The notes beneath the pieces are model-generated. The model had not been told where the DNA came from. It worked only from the letters and a program-made list of their open reading frames with translations, and did no database searches. Positions 1 to 6,712 of a DNA stretch of 22,217 nucleotides are shown one piece after another. The DNA comes from an uncultured Clostridia bacterium. GTDB taxonomy: Bacteria; Bacillota; Clostridia; Christensenellales; Aristaeellaceae. The position numbers and the translations under genes were made by a program. The stretch is from assembly GCA_945877525.1 (NCBI GenBank), contig CAMDVP010000020.1, forward strand, positions 1 through 22,217, in the 5' to 3' direction. Each line of letters begins with the position of its first letter. Within the stretch, counting starts at the first letter, position 1.

Positions 1-28
1 AAGTCGGAGGGACTGCGGTCCCTCCGAC
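1..28 (-). terminator. Hairpin, probable cysK terminator cut by the left edge
   Basis: Ten-base inverted repeat, GTCGGAGGGA at 3-12 and TCCCTCCGAC at 19-28, with a 6-base loop. Read on the minus strand, the hairpin is followed by TT and then the window ends, so a U-tract can only be presumed. It lies inside the open cysK frame, which is odd for a terminator unless the true stop is very close. Confidence 0.5.
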
Positions 29-1025
29 GCCTCCCGGGGGTTTTTTGACTGGCTGAGGGATGCTTTCCGTTTCGGAGAGCATCCCTTTTCTCGTATTCCG
101 CGAACAGGGGTGTGGACAGATACCGGTCGCCGGTGTCGGGCAGCAGGACAACGATGGTCTTGCCGGCGTTTTCCTCCCGGCGGGCCAGTTCAATGGCTGC
201 AAAAGCTGCGGCGCCGGAAGAAATGCCCACCAGCACGCCCTCCTTACGGCCAATCAGCCGCCCGGTGGCAAAGGCGTCCTCGTTGCCCACTGGGATGATT
301 TCGTCATAGACTGCGGTGTTCAGCACCTGAGGCACAAAGCCCGCGCCGATGCCCTGAATCTTGTGGGGGCCCGCCTTGCCCTCGGACAGCACAGGAGAGT
401 CCTTCGGCTCCACAGCGACAACCCTGATTTCGGACTTTTGCCCCTTGAGGTACTCGCCCACGCCGGTGATGGTGCCGCCCGTGCCCACGCCTGCCACGAA
501 GAAGTCCACCTGCCCGTCGGTGTCCTCCCAGATTTCCGGGCCGGTGGTGGCCCGGTGGGCCGCCGGGTTAGCGGGGTTGACGAACTGACCGGGAATGAAG
601 CTGTGGGGGATCTCCCGTGCCAGCTCCTCCGCCTTGGCGATGGCGCCCTTCATGCCCTTGGCGCCCTCAGTCAACACCAGCTCCGCACCATAGGCGCGCA
701 TCAGCTGGCGGCGCTCCACAGACATGGTGTCGGGCATGACGATGATGATGCGGTATCCCCTGGCTGCCGCGACTGCCGCCAGGCCGATGCCCGTGTTGCC
801 CGAGGTGGGCTCGATAATCACCGCCCCGGGTCCCAGCAGACCCTGGGCCTCGGCTTCATCGATCATGGCCTTGGCAATGCGATCCTTAACCGAGCCGGCG
901 GGGTTGAAGTATTCCAGCTTGGCCAGGATGCGGGCCTTCAGGCCCAGCTCCTTCTCAATGCCCTTGAGCTCCAGCAGCGGGGTGTGTCCGATCAGCTGAT
1001 CCGCCGAGGTATAAATGCTTGCCAT
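1..1025 (-). CDS. cysK: Cysteine synthase A (O-acetylserine sulfhydrylase), 3' end beyond the window
   Basis: PLP-dependent enzyme that makes L-cysteine from O-acetylserine and sulfide in the cytoplasm. Family signatures read directly: the PLP-lysine segment NPAGSVKDRIA near residue 45, the substrate loop PTSGNTGIGLA near residue 73, the PLP-phosphate loop GVGTGGTITGVG near residue 180, and a C-terminal DTGDRYLSTPLF. ATG at 1025 is chosen because AAGGAG lies 9 bases upstream. The conserved part ends near residue 310, the usual family length, but no stop follows: the frame stays open for 31 more Arg/Ser/Pro-rich codons to the window edge, through two hairpins. The other two minus-strand frames are also open there, so a single frameshift would not restore a stop inside the window. 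The tail is a real extension, a stop just outside, or an assembly-edge effect. The upstream leader (1180-1379) probably controls it by attenuation. Confidence 0.95.
   Translation of the reverse strand, partial: MASIYTSADQLIGHTPLLELKGIEKELGLKARILAKLEYFNPAGSVKDRIAKAMIDEAEAQGLLGPGAVIIEPTSGNTGIGLAAVAAARGYRIIIVMPDTMSVERRQLMRAYGAELVLTEGAKGMKGAIAKAEELAREIPHSFIPGQFVNPANPAAHRATTGPEIWEDTDGQVDFFVAGVGTGGTITGVGEYLKGQKSEIRVVAVEPKDSPVLSEGKAGPHKIQGIGAGFVPQVLNTAVYDEIIPVGNEDAFATGRLIGRKEGVLVGISSGAAAFAAIELARREENAGKTIVVLLPDTGDRYLSTPLFAEYEKRDALRNGKHPSASQKTPGRRRRDRSPSD
57..89 (+). terminator. Candidate plus-strand intrinsic terminator inside the cysK tail
   Basis: A 13-bp stem (57-69 with 73-85, one G-T wobble) with a TTT loop, followed on the plus strand by TTTT then C. 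No T-run follows it on the minus strand. It may end transcription of a convergent gene lying left of the window. It is antisense to the extended end of cysK. Confidence 0.45.
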
Positions 1026-1147
1026 ATCATTATTCTCCTTTCATGATGGGGTCGATGCAATACAGCTGCCGCGCACGACCGACATCGTGTCAGGGCCAGG
1101 GCGGCGGCAATGCGCTCCGACCGCAGGCGCGGCGACGAATGCTTCAT
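992..1147 (-). CDS. Possible 51-residue ORF between the attenuator and cysK, overlapping cysK
   Basis: Starts at an ATG 11 bases after a consensus AGGAGG and ends 34 bases inside cysK in another frame. The peptide is Arg/Ala-rich, begins MKHSSPRLRSERIAAALAL, and has two closely spaced Cys codons (TRCRSCAAAV). No family is recognised. It could be a second leader peptide, a translational coupling device for cysK, or just a ribosome entry site with no useful product. The strong Shine-Dalgarno is the only positive evidence. Confidence 0.25.
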   Translation of the reverse strand: MKHSSPRLRSERIAAALALTRCRSCAAAVLHRPHHERRIMIWQAFIPRRIS

Positions 1148-1179
1148 GGCGGTCACTCCCTCCTGAAAATGGGGAATAC

Positions 1180-1211
1180 AAAAAAACGGGACACCCATGC
1201 GGGCGTCCCGT
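1180..1211 (-). terminator. Attenuator terminator in the cysK leader
   Basis: On the minus-strand RNA an 11-bp stem with one G-U wobble (1211-1201 pairing with 1196-1186) closes a 4-base loop and is followed by seven U residues (1186-1180, the first also being the last stem base). This is a textbook factor-independent terminator. It lies 20 bases after the leader-peptide stop and upstream of cysK, so it would stop transcription before the structural gene. On the plus strand the wobble becomes an A-C mismatch, so the hairpin is built for the minus strand. Confidence 0.9.
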
Positions 1212-1253
1212 TGCAAACAAGCGCGGTCTGTTTACCGGCGGCGGACGCATGGG
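1194..1253 (-). promoter_or_regulatory. Candidate antiterminator pairing of the cysK attenuator
   Basis: Eight bases inside the leader-peptide frame (1253-1246, read CCCATGCG on the minus strand) are a perfect complement of CGCATGGG (1201-1194) in the loop and 3' arm of the terminator hairpin. The upstream eight bases cover the last Cys codon (residue 24) and its neighbours. Pairing would break up the terminator stem. A ribosome reaching the end of the leader would cover them; one stalled earlier at Cys 11-19 could leave them free. Upstream GCATG at the Cys17-Met18 codons can also pair with CATGC of this element, giving a possible third, competing stem. The complementarity is seen; the mechanism is inferred. 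Confidence 0.6.
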
Positions 1254-1318
1254 AAATCAGAGCACATGCACTGACACATGCCCATACACACAGCCATGAT
1301 CCGCAGCTGCTTTGCCAT
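1232..1318 (-). CDS. Cys/Met-rich leader peptide of cysK (28 residues)
   Basis: A short frame starting at ATG 1318 with AAGGAGG 9 bases upstream and ending at TAA. Of 28 residues five are Cys (11, 15, 17, 19, 24) and five are Met (1, 8, 12, 14, 18). The core reads CMGMCQCMC and the tail PCVRRR. The frame sits directly after a strong promoter and directly before an intrinsic terminator, upstream of cysteine synthase, as expected of an amino-acid-sensing leader peptide such as those of trp or his operons. Ribosome stalling at the Cys run under cysteine shortage would be read out by the overlapping antiterminator sequence. A metal-binding micropeptide is the alternative, but the terminator context favours attenuation. 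I do not recognise a described family. Confidence 0.8.
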   Translation of the reverse strand: MAKQLRIMAVCMGMCQCMCSDFPCVRRR

Positions 1319-1350
1319 CGCGTCCAGCCTCCTTCCGTAAGATTGTATGC

Positions 1351-1379
1351 AGAATACTGCATGAAAGAACGTCTGTCAA
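1351..1379 (-). promoter_or_regulatory. Promoter of the cysK leader
   Basis: Perfect -35 TTGACA (1379-1374), a 17-base spacer, and -10 TATTCT (1356-1351) on the minus strand. Expected start of transcription is near 1344, about 25 bases before the leader-peptide ATG. No operator-like repeat was noticed around it. Confidence 0.75.
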
Positions 1380-1415
1380 GGGCTTTTCTGTTTTTTGTTT
1401 GTTTTTCCGGGGCAT

Positions 1416-1445
1416 GCAAAAAAGCGGCCGAAGCCGCTTTTTTGC
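1416..1445 (-). terminator. Terminator of the fucose isomerase family gene
   Basis: A perfect 13-bp inverted repeat (1416-1428 with 1433-1445) around a loop that reads TTCG on the minus strand, giving the very stable C(UUCG)G tetraloop, with a six-base T run inside the 3' arm. It begins only seven bases after the stop codon. The symmetry of A and T runs means it could also work in the other direction. Confidence 0.92.
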
Positions 1446-1452
1446 GTGGGCA

Positions 1453-2937
1453 TTACGCCCAGGGGTTCTCGGTGGGATAGGGCAGGTTCTTGGGCTGGTT
1501 CCAGCCGATGTCCTTCACGCCCAGGTACTTGAACACCTCGAACAGCTGCTTGGCGCAGTGCGCGAAGGCCACGGCGCCATGGTGCGGATAGCCCTTCTGC
1601 ACCAGCACATGGCGGTAGAAGCGGCCCATTTCCTTGATGGCGAACACGCCGATGCCGCCGAAGGAGCGGGTGGCCACAGGCAGTACCTCGCCCTGGGCAA
1701 TGTAGGCGCGCACGTCGCCGTTGGCGTCGCACTGCAGGCGATAGAAGGTGATGTCGCTGGGCGCGATGTCGCCTTCGAGGGTGCCGCGGGAGATGTCGGG
1801 CTCGGAGCCTTCGGGCTCCAGCACGCGGTGCTGGATCAGCTGATACTTCACCGCGCGGTCGGCGCACATCTTGCAGGCGGGGGTGTTGCCGCAGTGGAAG
1901 CCCATGAAGGTGTCGGTCAGGCTGTAATCAAACTTGCCCTTGATGCACTCGTCATAGATGTAGCCGGGCACGGAGTTGTTGATGTCAAGCAGAGTGACCG
2001 CGTCGCCGGTCAGGCAGGCGCCGATGTACTCGCTCAGCGCGCCGTAGATGTCCACCTCGCAGGCCACGGGGATGCCGCGGGCCGCCAGGCGGGAGTTCAC
2101 ATAGCAGGGCTCAAAGCCAAACTGACTGGGGAAGGCCGGCCAGCACTTGTCGGCAAACACCACATACTTGCGGGCGCCCTTGTGGTTTTCCGCCCAGTCA
2201 AGGAGCGTCAGCTCGAACTGCGCCATGCGCTCGTTCAGGTCGGGGTAGTACTTGCCCTCGCCCATTTCCTTGGCCATGTCGGCGCAGATTTCGGGAATGC
2301 GGGGGTCGCCGGCATGCTCCTTGTAGCTCACCAGCAGATCCAGCTCGCTGTTCTCCTCGATTTCCACGCCCAGCTCGTACAGGCCCTTGATGGGGGCGTT
2401 GCAGGCGAAGAAGTCCTGGGGACGGGGGCCGAAGGTGATGATCTTCAGGTTCTTCACGCCGATGATGGCACGGGCGATCGGGATGAACTCGGCAATCTTG
2501 TCGGTCAGCTCGTCAGCGGTGCCCACGGGATACTCGGGGATGTAGCCGCGCAGGTGGCGCATGCCCAGGTTGTAGGAGCAGTTCAGCATGCCGCAGTAGG
2601 CGTCGCCGCGGCCGTTGATCATGTCGCCGTCGCCCTCGGCCGCCGCCACAAACATGCAGGGGCCGTCGAAGTTCTTGGCGATCAGGGTCTCGGGGGTCTC
2701 GGGGCCGAAGTTGCCCAGGAACACCACGCAGGCATTGCACTCGTTGGCCTTGAGCTCTTCCACGGCCTTGAGCATATCCTTCTCATTTTCCACGGTGGTC
2801 TTGATTTCCACCATGTTCAGGTTCTTCTGGCCGCACTTCTCAGCGATGGCCGCCCGGCGCTTTTCAGACAGCTGGATGGGGAAGCAGTCGCGGGACACGG
2901 CCACCAGGCCGAGCTTGACAACAGGGATATTCTGCAT
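1453..2937 (-). CDS. L-fucose/L-arabinose isomerase family protein
   Basis: Predicted cytoplasmic Mn-dependent aldose-ketose isomerase of 494 residues, resembling the FucI/AraA superfamily. The likely metal ligands fall in the expected order: Glu294 in VACEVDIYGA, Asp318 in TLLDINNSVPG, and a His near the C terminus in YPHHGAVAFAH (452-453). The N-terminal half (MVEIKTTVENEKDMLKAVEE, then VVFLGNFGPETPETL) fits the substrate-selecting domains of this family. ATG 2937 is chosen because AGGAGG lies just upstream; the frame opens 90 bases earlier but that stretch contains the promoter. The gene stands alone, with its own promoter and terminator, and no sugar kinase, aldolase or transporter partner beside it, so the true sugar (fucose, arabinose or another) cannot be told. 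Confidence 0.85.
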   Translation of the reverse strand: MQNIPVVKLGLVAVSRDCFPIQLSEKRRAAIAEKCGQKNLNMVEIKTTVENEKDMLKAVEELKANECNACVVFLGNFGPETPETLIAKNFDGPCMFVAAAEGDGDMINGRGDAYCGMLNCSYNLGMRHLRGYIPEYPVGTADELTDKIAEFIPIARAIIGVKNLKIITFGPRPQDFFACNAPIKGLYELGVEIEENSELDLLVSYKEHAGDPRIPEICADMAKEMGEGKYYPDLNERMAQFELTLLDWAENHKGARKYVVFADKCWPAFPSQFGFEPCYVNSRLAARGIPVACEVDIYGALSEYIGACLTGDAVTLLDINNSVPGYIYDECIKGKFDYSLTDTFMGFHCGNTPACKMCADRAVKYQLIQHRVLEPEGSEPDISRGTLEGDIAPSDITFYRLQCDANGDVRAYIAQGEVLPVATRSFGGIGVFAIKEMGRFYRHVLVQKGYPHHGAVAFAHCAKQLFEVFKYLGVKDIGWNQPKNLPYPTENPWA

Positions 2938-2991
2938 CTGTCTATTCCTCCTCTGAATTCTTGCACTGCAAAGCAGATTGCTTCTTTCTAA

Positions 2992-3020
2992 AGAATACCA
3001 CTGAATTTCCTTTCCGTCAA
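2992..3020 (-). promoter_or_regulatory. Promoter of the fucose isomerase family gene
   Basis: -35 TTGACG (3020-3015), a 17-base spacer, and -10 TATTCT (2997-2992) on the minus strand. The 5' leader would be about 50 bases. The -10 hexamer is identical to the one before cysK. Confidence 0.7.
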
Positions 3021-3074
3021 TATCCAAGCGTGTGCCGGGAGGGGTGCATGCGGCGTGTAAAATCCGCGTAAAGT

Positions 3075-3094
3075 TTCCGGAGAATTTTCCGGAA
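3075..3094 (+). promoter_or_regulatory. Inverted repeat, candidate operator before the phosphate symporter gene
   Basis: TTCCGGA at 3075-3081 and TCCGGAA at 3088-3094, six bases apart. Since TTCCGGAA is itself a palindrome, the two boxes also form a direct repeat 12 bases apart (TTTCCGGA twice). It ends four bases before the proposed -35 at 3098. It could bind a dimeric regulator; no known box was recognised. Confidence 0.35.
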
Positions 3095-3097
3095 TCA

Positions 3098-3126
3098 TTG
3101 TCAGAAGGTAAAAACTATGTTAAAGT
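3098..3126 (+). promoter_or_regulatory. Probable promoter of the Na/phosphate symporter gene
   Basis: TTGTCA at 3098-3103, 17 bases, then TAAAGT at 3121-3126. The -10 is weak. It is the best pair in the gap between the two divergent genes (2938-3184). Confidence 0.45.
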
Positions 3127-3184
3127 AGTATCCGTATAGGCAAAAATGGGTGATGCAAGAGAACGCATTGCGGGAGGAAACGCC

Positions 3185-4828
3185 ATGACGGTGATGAACG
3201 TCTTTTCGCTCCTGGGCGGCCTGGGTCTGTTCCTGTTCGGCATGAGAATCATGGGCGAGGGTCTGGAGCGGGCCGCGGGCAACCGGCTGAAAAAGCTGCT
3301 GGAGGTGGTGACCCACAACCGGCTGCTGGCAGTGCTGGCCGGCATCGTGATTACGGCGGTGATCCAATCCTCCTCGGCCACCACGGTGATGGTGGTGGGC
3401 TTTGTCAACGCCGGTCTGCTCAGCCTGACCCAGGCCGTTGGCGTGATTATGGGCGCGAACATCGGCACCACAACCACATCGCTCCTTTTGTCGGTGAAGA
3501 TCGACTTCGGCGCGATTTTCGCCTGCGTGGGCCTGATTCTCACAGCCCTGCCCAAAAAGCATGAAACAGCCCAGCAGTTCGGCTATGTAACCATGGGACT
3601 GGGCATTCTGTTTGTCGGCATGAACACCATGTCCTCCGCCATGGCGCCGCTGCGGGACTGGCAGCTGTTCCGGGACGCCATCATCGGGGTGAGCAATCCC
3701 TTCGTCGGCGTGCTGGTTGGCGCGGCCATCACGGCGCTAATCCAGTCCTCCTCGGCCAGCGTGGGCATTCTGCAGGCCCTGGCCGGCGAGGGGCTGATCC
3801 CCCTGCAGGGGGCCATGTTCATCCTTTTCGGGCAGAACATCGGCACCTGCGTTACGGCGCTGCTGGCCTGCTCGGGCACCAACGCCACCGCCAAGCGCGC
3901 GGCCGTAGTGCATCTGCTGTTCAATGTAATCGGCGCGCTGCTGTTTACCGTTCTTACCTGCCTGCTTCCCCTGGCGGACTGGATTGAGGCTCTGGCCCCC
4001 GGCAATCTCCGGTTACAAATTGCGCTGATTCACATCGTGTTCAATGTAACCACCACAAGTCTCCTGCTGCCCATGGCCAGCCTGCTGGAAAAGGCAGCCT
4101 GCCTGCTGGTGAAGGAGGAGGGCGGCCTGGGCGAAAGCGAGCCCATGCGCCTGACCTATTTCGACGAGCGCCTGCTGAAAACCCCCGCCATCGCCGTGGC
4201 CCAGCTGTTCAACGAGGTGCAGCGCATGGGCGACATTGCCATGGGCAACTTCACCGGCTCGGTGGCCTGCTTTGAGGGCTGGGATGAGGAGCGCGCCGCG
4301 GAAATCACCCGCAACGAGGATGTGCTGGACTTTCTCAACAAGGAAATCACCTCCTGCCTGGTGGAGGTCAAGGGCCTTGACCTTAACGAGGAGGACACCC
4401 GGCTGGTGGGTTCGCTGTTCCATGTGGTCAACGACCTGGAGCGCGTGGGCGACCACAGCATGAATATTCTGGAGGCCGCCCAGCTCAAGCAGCGGGAGGA
4501 GGTCAAGTTCTCGCCCAAGGCAGTGGCGGAGCTGGATAACCTCTCCGGCATGGTGAAGGGGCAGCTGGACGTGGCCATGAGCATGTTCCGCGCCCAGAGC
4601 GACGACAGTGAAACCATCCAGGCCGTGGAGGACAACGAGGAGGCCATCGACAACCTGACCGAATCGCTGCGCCAGCACCATGTGGAGCGTCTCAAGAACA
4701 AGAAGTGCTCCGCCAAAAACGGCATGATTTACCTGGATATGCTCACCAACCTGGAACGTATCGGTGACCACGCCGAGAACATCGCCACCTCCGTGGACAA
4801 GAACACCGAGGTGCCCAGGTGGCTGTAA
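3185..4828 (+). CDS. Na/Pi cotransporter family protein with PhoU-like C-terminal domain
   Basis: Predicted inner-membrane sodium-coupled phosphate importer of 547 residues. The membrane part is a tandem repeat with the family's paired motifs: QSSSATT (61-67) followed by GANIGTTTT (90-98), and QSSSASV (187-193) followed by GQNIGTC (216-222). The two halves form an inverted-topology pair. From about residue 325 to the end follows a helical, charged PhoU-like region with two matching halves (NDLERVGDHSMNI and TNLERIGDHAENI), typical of the bacterial NptA/YjbB-like group. ATG 3185 follows GGGAGG at a normal distance; the frame opens 39 bases upstream without a ribosome binding site. The fused PhoU domain suggests flux control by phosphate status. 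Phosphate rather than another anion is inferred from the family. Confidence 0.93.
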   Translation: MTVMNVFSLLGGLGLFLFGMRIMGEGLERAAGNRLKKLLEVVTHNRLLAVLAGIVITAVIQSSSATTVMVVGFVNAGLLSLTQAVGVIMGANIGTTTTSLLLSVKIDFGAIFACVGLILTALPKKHETAQQFGYVTMGLGILFVGMNTMSSAMAPLRDWQLFRDAIIGVSNPFVGVLVGAAITALIQSSSASVGILQALAGEGLIPLQGAMFILFGQNIGTCVTALLACSGTNATAKRAAVVHLLFNVIGALLFTVLTCLLPLADWIEALAPGNLRLQIALIHIVFNVTTTSLLLPMASLLEKAACLLVKEEGGLGESEPMRLTYFDERLLKTPAIAVAQLFNEVQRMGDIAMGNFTGSVACFEGWDEERAAEITRNEDVLDFLNKEITSCLVEVKGLDLNEEDTRLVGSLFHVVNDLERVGDHSMNILEAAQLKQREEVKFSPKAVAELDNLSGMVKGQLDVAMSMFRAQSDDSETIQAVEDNEEAIDNLTESLRQHHVERLKNKKCSAKNGMIYLDMLTNLERIGDHAENIATSVDKNTEVPRWL

Positions 4829-4835
4829 GTCGCGC

Positions 4836-4863
4836 TTGACAATGTCCGTCACCGTGCTAAAAT
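4836..4863 (+). promoter_or_regulatory. Promoter of azlCD
   Basis: Perfect -35 TTGACA (4836-4841), 16-base spacer, -10 TAAAAT (4858-4863). It starts eight bases after the symporter stop codon, and no terminator was seen between the genes, so azlCD may also receive read-through transcription. Confidence 0.75.
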
Positions 4864-4895
4864 TAGAACGATTTTCTGCAAAAGAGGTGCGGCGG

Positions 4896-5609
4896 ATGGC
4901 TGGAAAGGGCGGTGTGAAGCTTCGGGCGCTGCGGGCGGCGTTTCCCCATACGGTGCCGATATTGACGGGGTTTCTTTTTCTGGGCATGACCTATGGGGTG
5001 TATATGGCGTCCCTGGGGTTCAGCTGGATTTATCCCACGCTGATGGCCCTGACGATCTATGCCGGGTCGATGGAATTCGTCACGGCCAATATGCTCCTGG
5101 GGGCCTTCAACCCCCTGCAGGCCTTCGCCATGACGCTGATGGTCAACGCCCGCCACCTGTTCTACGGCCTGGCCATGCTGGACCGCTTCCGGGGGCTTGG
5201 TTGGAAGAAGCTGTACCTGATTTTCGGCATGTGCGACGAAACCTTTTCGGTCACCTGCTCGGTTCGCGCCCCGGAGGGCGTGGACGAGGGCTGGTTTATG
5301 ACCTTTGTAACCCTGCTTGACCAGCTGTACTGGGTGCTGGGGGCAGCTCTGGGCGGGCTGTGCGGAGCGCTGCTCACGCTGAACACCGAGGGGCTCGACT
5401 TTGTGATGACCGCCATGTTTGTGGTGATTTTCCTGGAAAACTGGCTCAAGGAAGAAAATCATACCAGCTCGCTCCTGGGGCTGGGGCTGCCGCTGGTGTG
5501 CCTGGTGCTTTTCGGCGCGCAGAACTTTATCCTGCCGTCCATGGCGGCAATCCTCCTGGCACTGACGGCCCTGCGCGGCCGCCTGGAGAATGGGGGCGAC
5601 CCGGCATGA
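4896..5609 (+). CDS. azlC: Branched-chain amino acid exporter large subunit, AzlC family
   Basis: Integral membrane protein of 237 residues that, with AzlD, exports branched-chain amino acids and some analogues. Family features seen: hydrophobic segments through most of the chain, YAGSMEFV near residue 54, and the conserved MVNARHLFYGLAM near residue 81. ATG 4896 is chosen for the AAGAGGTG upstream; the longer frame upstream carries the promoter and has no better start. The stop overlaps the azlD start as ATGA, which implies translational coupling and a paired complex. Substrate is inferred from the family. Confidence 0.93.
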   Translation: MAGKGGVKLRALRAAFPHTVPILTGFLFLGMTYGVYMASLGFSWIYPTLMALTIYAGSMEFVTANMLLGAFNPLQAFAMTLMVNARHLFYGLAMLDRFRGLGWKKLYLIFGMCDETFSVTCSVRAPEGVDEGWFMTFVTLLDQLYWVLGAALGGLCGALLTLNTEGLDFVMTAMFVVIFLENWLKEENHTSSLLGLGLPLVCLVLFGAQNFILPSMAAILLALTALRGRLENGGDPA

Positions 5610-5932
5610 GCGTGACGGAACAGATCATCACCATTGCGGCGGTGGTGCTGGGCACTATGCTGACCCGCTTCCTGCCCTTCCTGCTGTTTCCCGCGGGAAA
5701 GCCCACGCCGCGCTATGTGCAGTACCTGGGCAAGGCGCTGCCTGGGGCGGTGTTCGGGCTGCTGGTGGTATACTGCCTGAAAAACGTCAGCCTGCTTTCG
5801 GGCAGCCACGGCCTGCCGGAGCTGATTGCCATTCTGGCGGTGGCGGGGCTTCATCTGTGGAAGCGGCAGATGCTTTTGTCCATTGCGGGCGGGACGATCT
5901 GCTATATGCTGCTGGTGCAGCTGGTTTTCTGA
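5606..5932 (+). CDS. azlD: Branched-chain amino acid exporter small subunit, AzlD family
   Basis: Small membrane protein of 108 residues, the usual AzlD size, with about four hydrophobic segments. It carries the family's N-terminal TMLTRFLPFLLF (residues 17-28) and a central KALPGAVFGLLVVYCLKN. It starts inside the azlC stop codon (ATGA). It is the obligate partner of AzlC in the exporter. A strong hairpin follows 12 bases after its stop. Confidence 0.92.
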   Translation: MSVTEQIITIAAVVLGTMLTRFLPFLLFPAGKPTPRYVQYLGKALPGAVFGLLVVYCLKNVSLLSGSHGLPELIAILAVAGLHLWKRQMLLSIAGGTICYMLLVQLVF

Positions 5933-5944
5933 AGCGCAGGAAGC

Positions 5945-5979
5945 CATCGGGGCGCGGCCGGGAAGGCCGCGCCCCGATG
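5945..5979. terminator. Hairpin between convergent azlD and kinase genes
   Basis: A perfect 15-bp GC-rich stem (5945-5959 with 5965-5979) and a 5-base loop, between two genes that point at each other. Neither side has a clean T-tract (CAATTCCTT on plus, GCTTCCTGC on minus), so it is a plausible two-way terminator but a weak one by the usual rule. Confidence 0.55.
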
Positions 5980-6027
5980 CAATTCCTTACGCTGCATCCG
6001 AAGATCGAAATATATATAGACATAGAG

Positions 6028-6576
6028 CTATTCCTTAAGCAGGGTCTCCTTTTGGGCTACTTTCTCTTTGATTGCTGCAACTGTATTCTCGACTGAAAGA
6101 TGCGTTGTGTCAATGACATTTTTTTCGTACGCTCCCAAATTGCTGAACTGTTCCCACATGATTTCCACTATTTCTCCGTTGGTTTTCCTGTCTGATTTCG
6201 AGCGCTCAATCGCCCGCCTCATGGTTTCTTTCTTATCTGCCCTTAAAACAACATAATGCACTTCATAGCCTTCTTGAACAATATTCCGCCACGGCTCCAA
6301 AAACCACGGTCCGATAATACCGTCTACAATGACGTCATATCCTCCACAGGCATATCGCTTTGCGGCTTCTGTAAATGCTTCGATCACAACTCGATTCTGT
6401 CCTTTGGATTCCGGCAGATACGGGGGAATTGCTCCTTTGCAAAGATAGTGGTAAAAATCATCCGTGTGCATATGCGTGGTTTTTTCCATAGAGGATTCTC
6501 TTGCAACAACAGCCGATATGGTGGTTTTTCCTGTTCCCGGTGCGCCGGTAATAACGATAATTCTTCCGTTCTCCAT
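6028..6576 (-). CDS. P-loop nucleotide kinase-like protein (AAA/zeta-toxin-like), probably acquired
   Basis: A 182-residue P-loop NTPase. The Walker A motif GAPGTGKTT (11-19) is at the N terminus, followed by HTDDFYHYL (37-45), a position where small-molecule kinases of the zeta toxin/chloramphenicol phosphotransferase type hold catalytic acids. VIVDGIIGPWFLEPW follows near residue 90, and an Arg-rich lid-like stretch (MRRAIERSKSDRKT) near residue 125. The substrate cannot be told. ATG 6576 has GAAGGA 9 bases upstream. Base use is unlike the neighbours: three 60-base lines counted gave 38, 47 and 50 percent GC, against well over 60 in adjacent genes, with many A/T-ending codons. This suggests horizontal acquisition. 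No antitoxin-like partner, integrase or repeat was found beside it. Confidence 0.75.
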   Translation of the reverse strand: MENGRIIVITGAPGTGKTTISAVVARESSMEKTTHMHTDDFYHYLCKGAIPPYLPESKGQNRVVIEAFTEAAKRYACGGYDVIVDGIIGPWFLEPWRNIVQEGYEVHYVVLRADKKETMRRAIERSKSDRKTNGEIVEIMWEQFSNLGAYEKNVIDTTHLSVENTVAAIKEKVAQKETLLKE

Positions 6577-6712
6577 TAATCCATATCCTTCCAATTCATA
6601 ATTTGCCCTGCTCCATCCCCCCGTCGCGGCATTCACGCCGCGGAAATCTTCACGCCCCCGTCGCCTTGCCGTCACGGATCTGTCAGATGGGGATGGGATG
6701 ATGAACGGGGCT

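Noticed and set aside
1312..2991. Long open frame on the plus strand opposite the fucose isomerase family gene
   Set aside because: Its product is low-complexity (Ala/Gly/Val/His-rich) with no motif, and it lies fully antisense to a clear enzyme. Such frames are common in GC-rich DNA.
4013..4987. Long minus-strand frame opposite the phosphate symporter gene
   Set aside because: Gln/His/Leu-rich shadow translation without a ribosome binding site or family features; the plus-strand gene explains the DNA.
6625..6642. Hairpin CGCGGC/GCCGCG in the gap between pectinesterase and kinase genes
   Set aside because: Only six pairs and no T-run on either side, so it is not a convincing terminator. Otherwise I see nothing firm in this 136-base gap.
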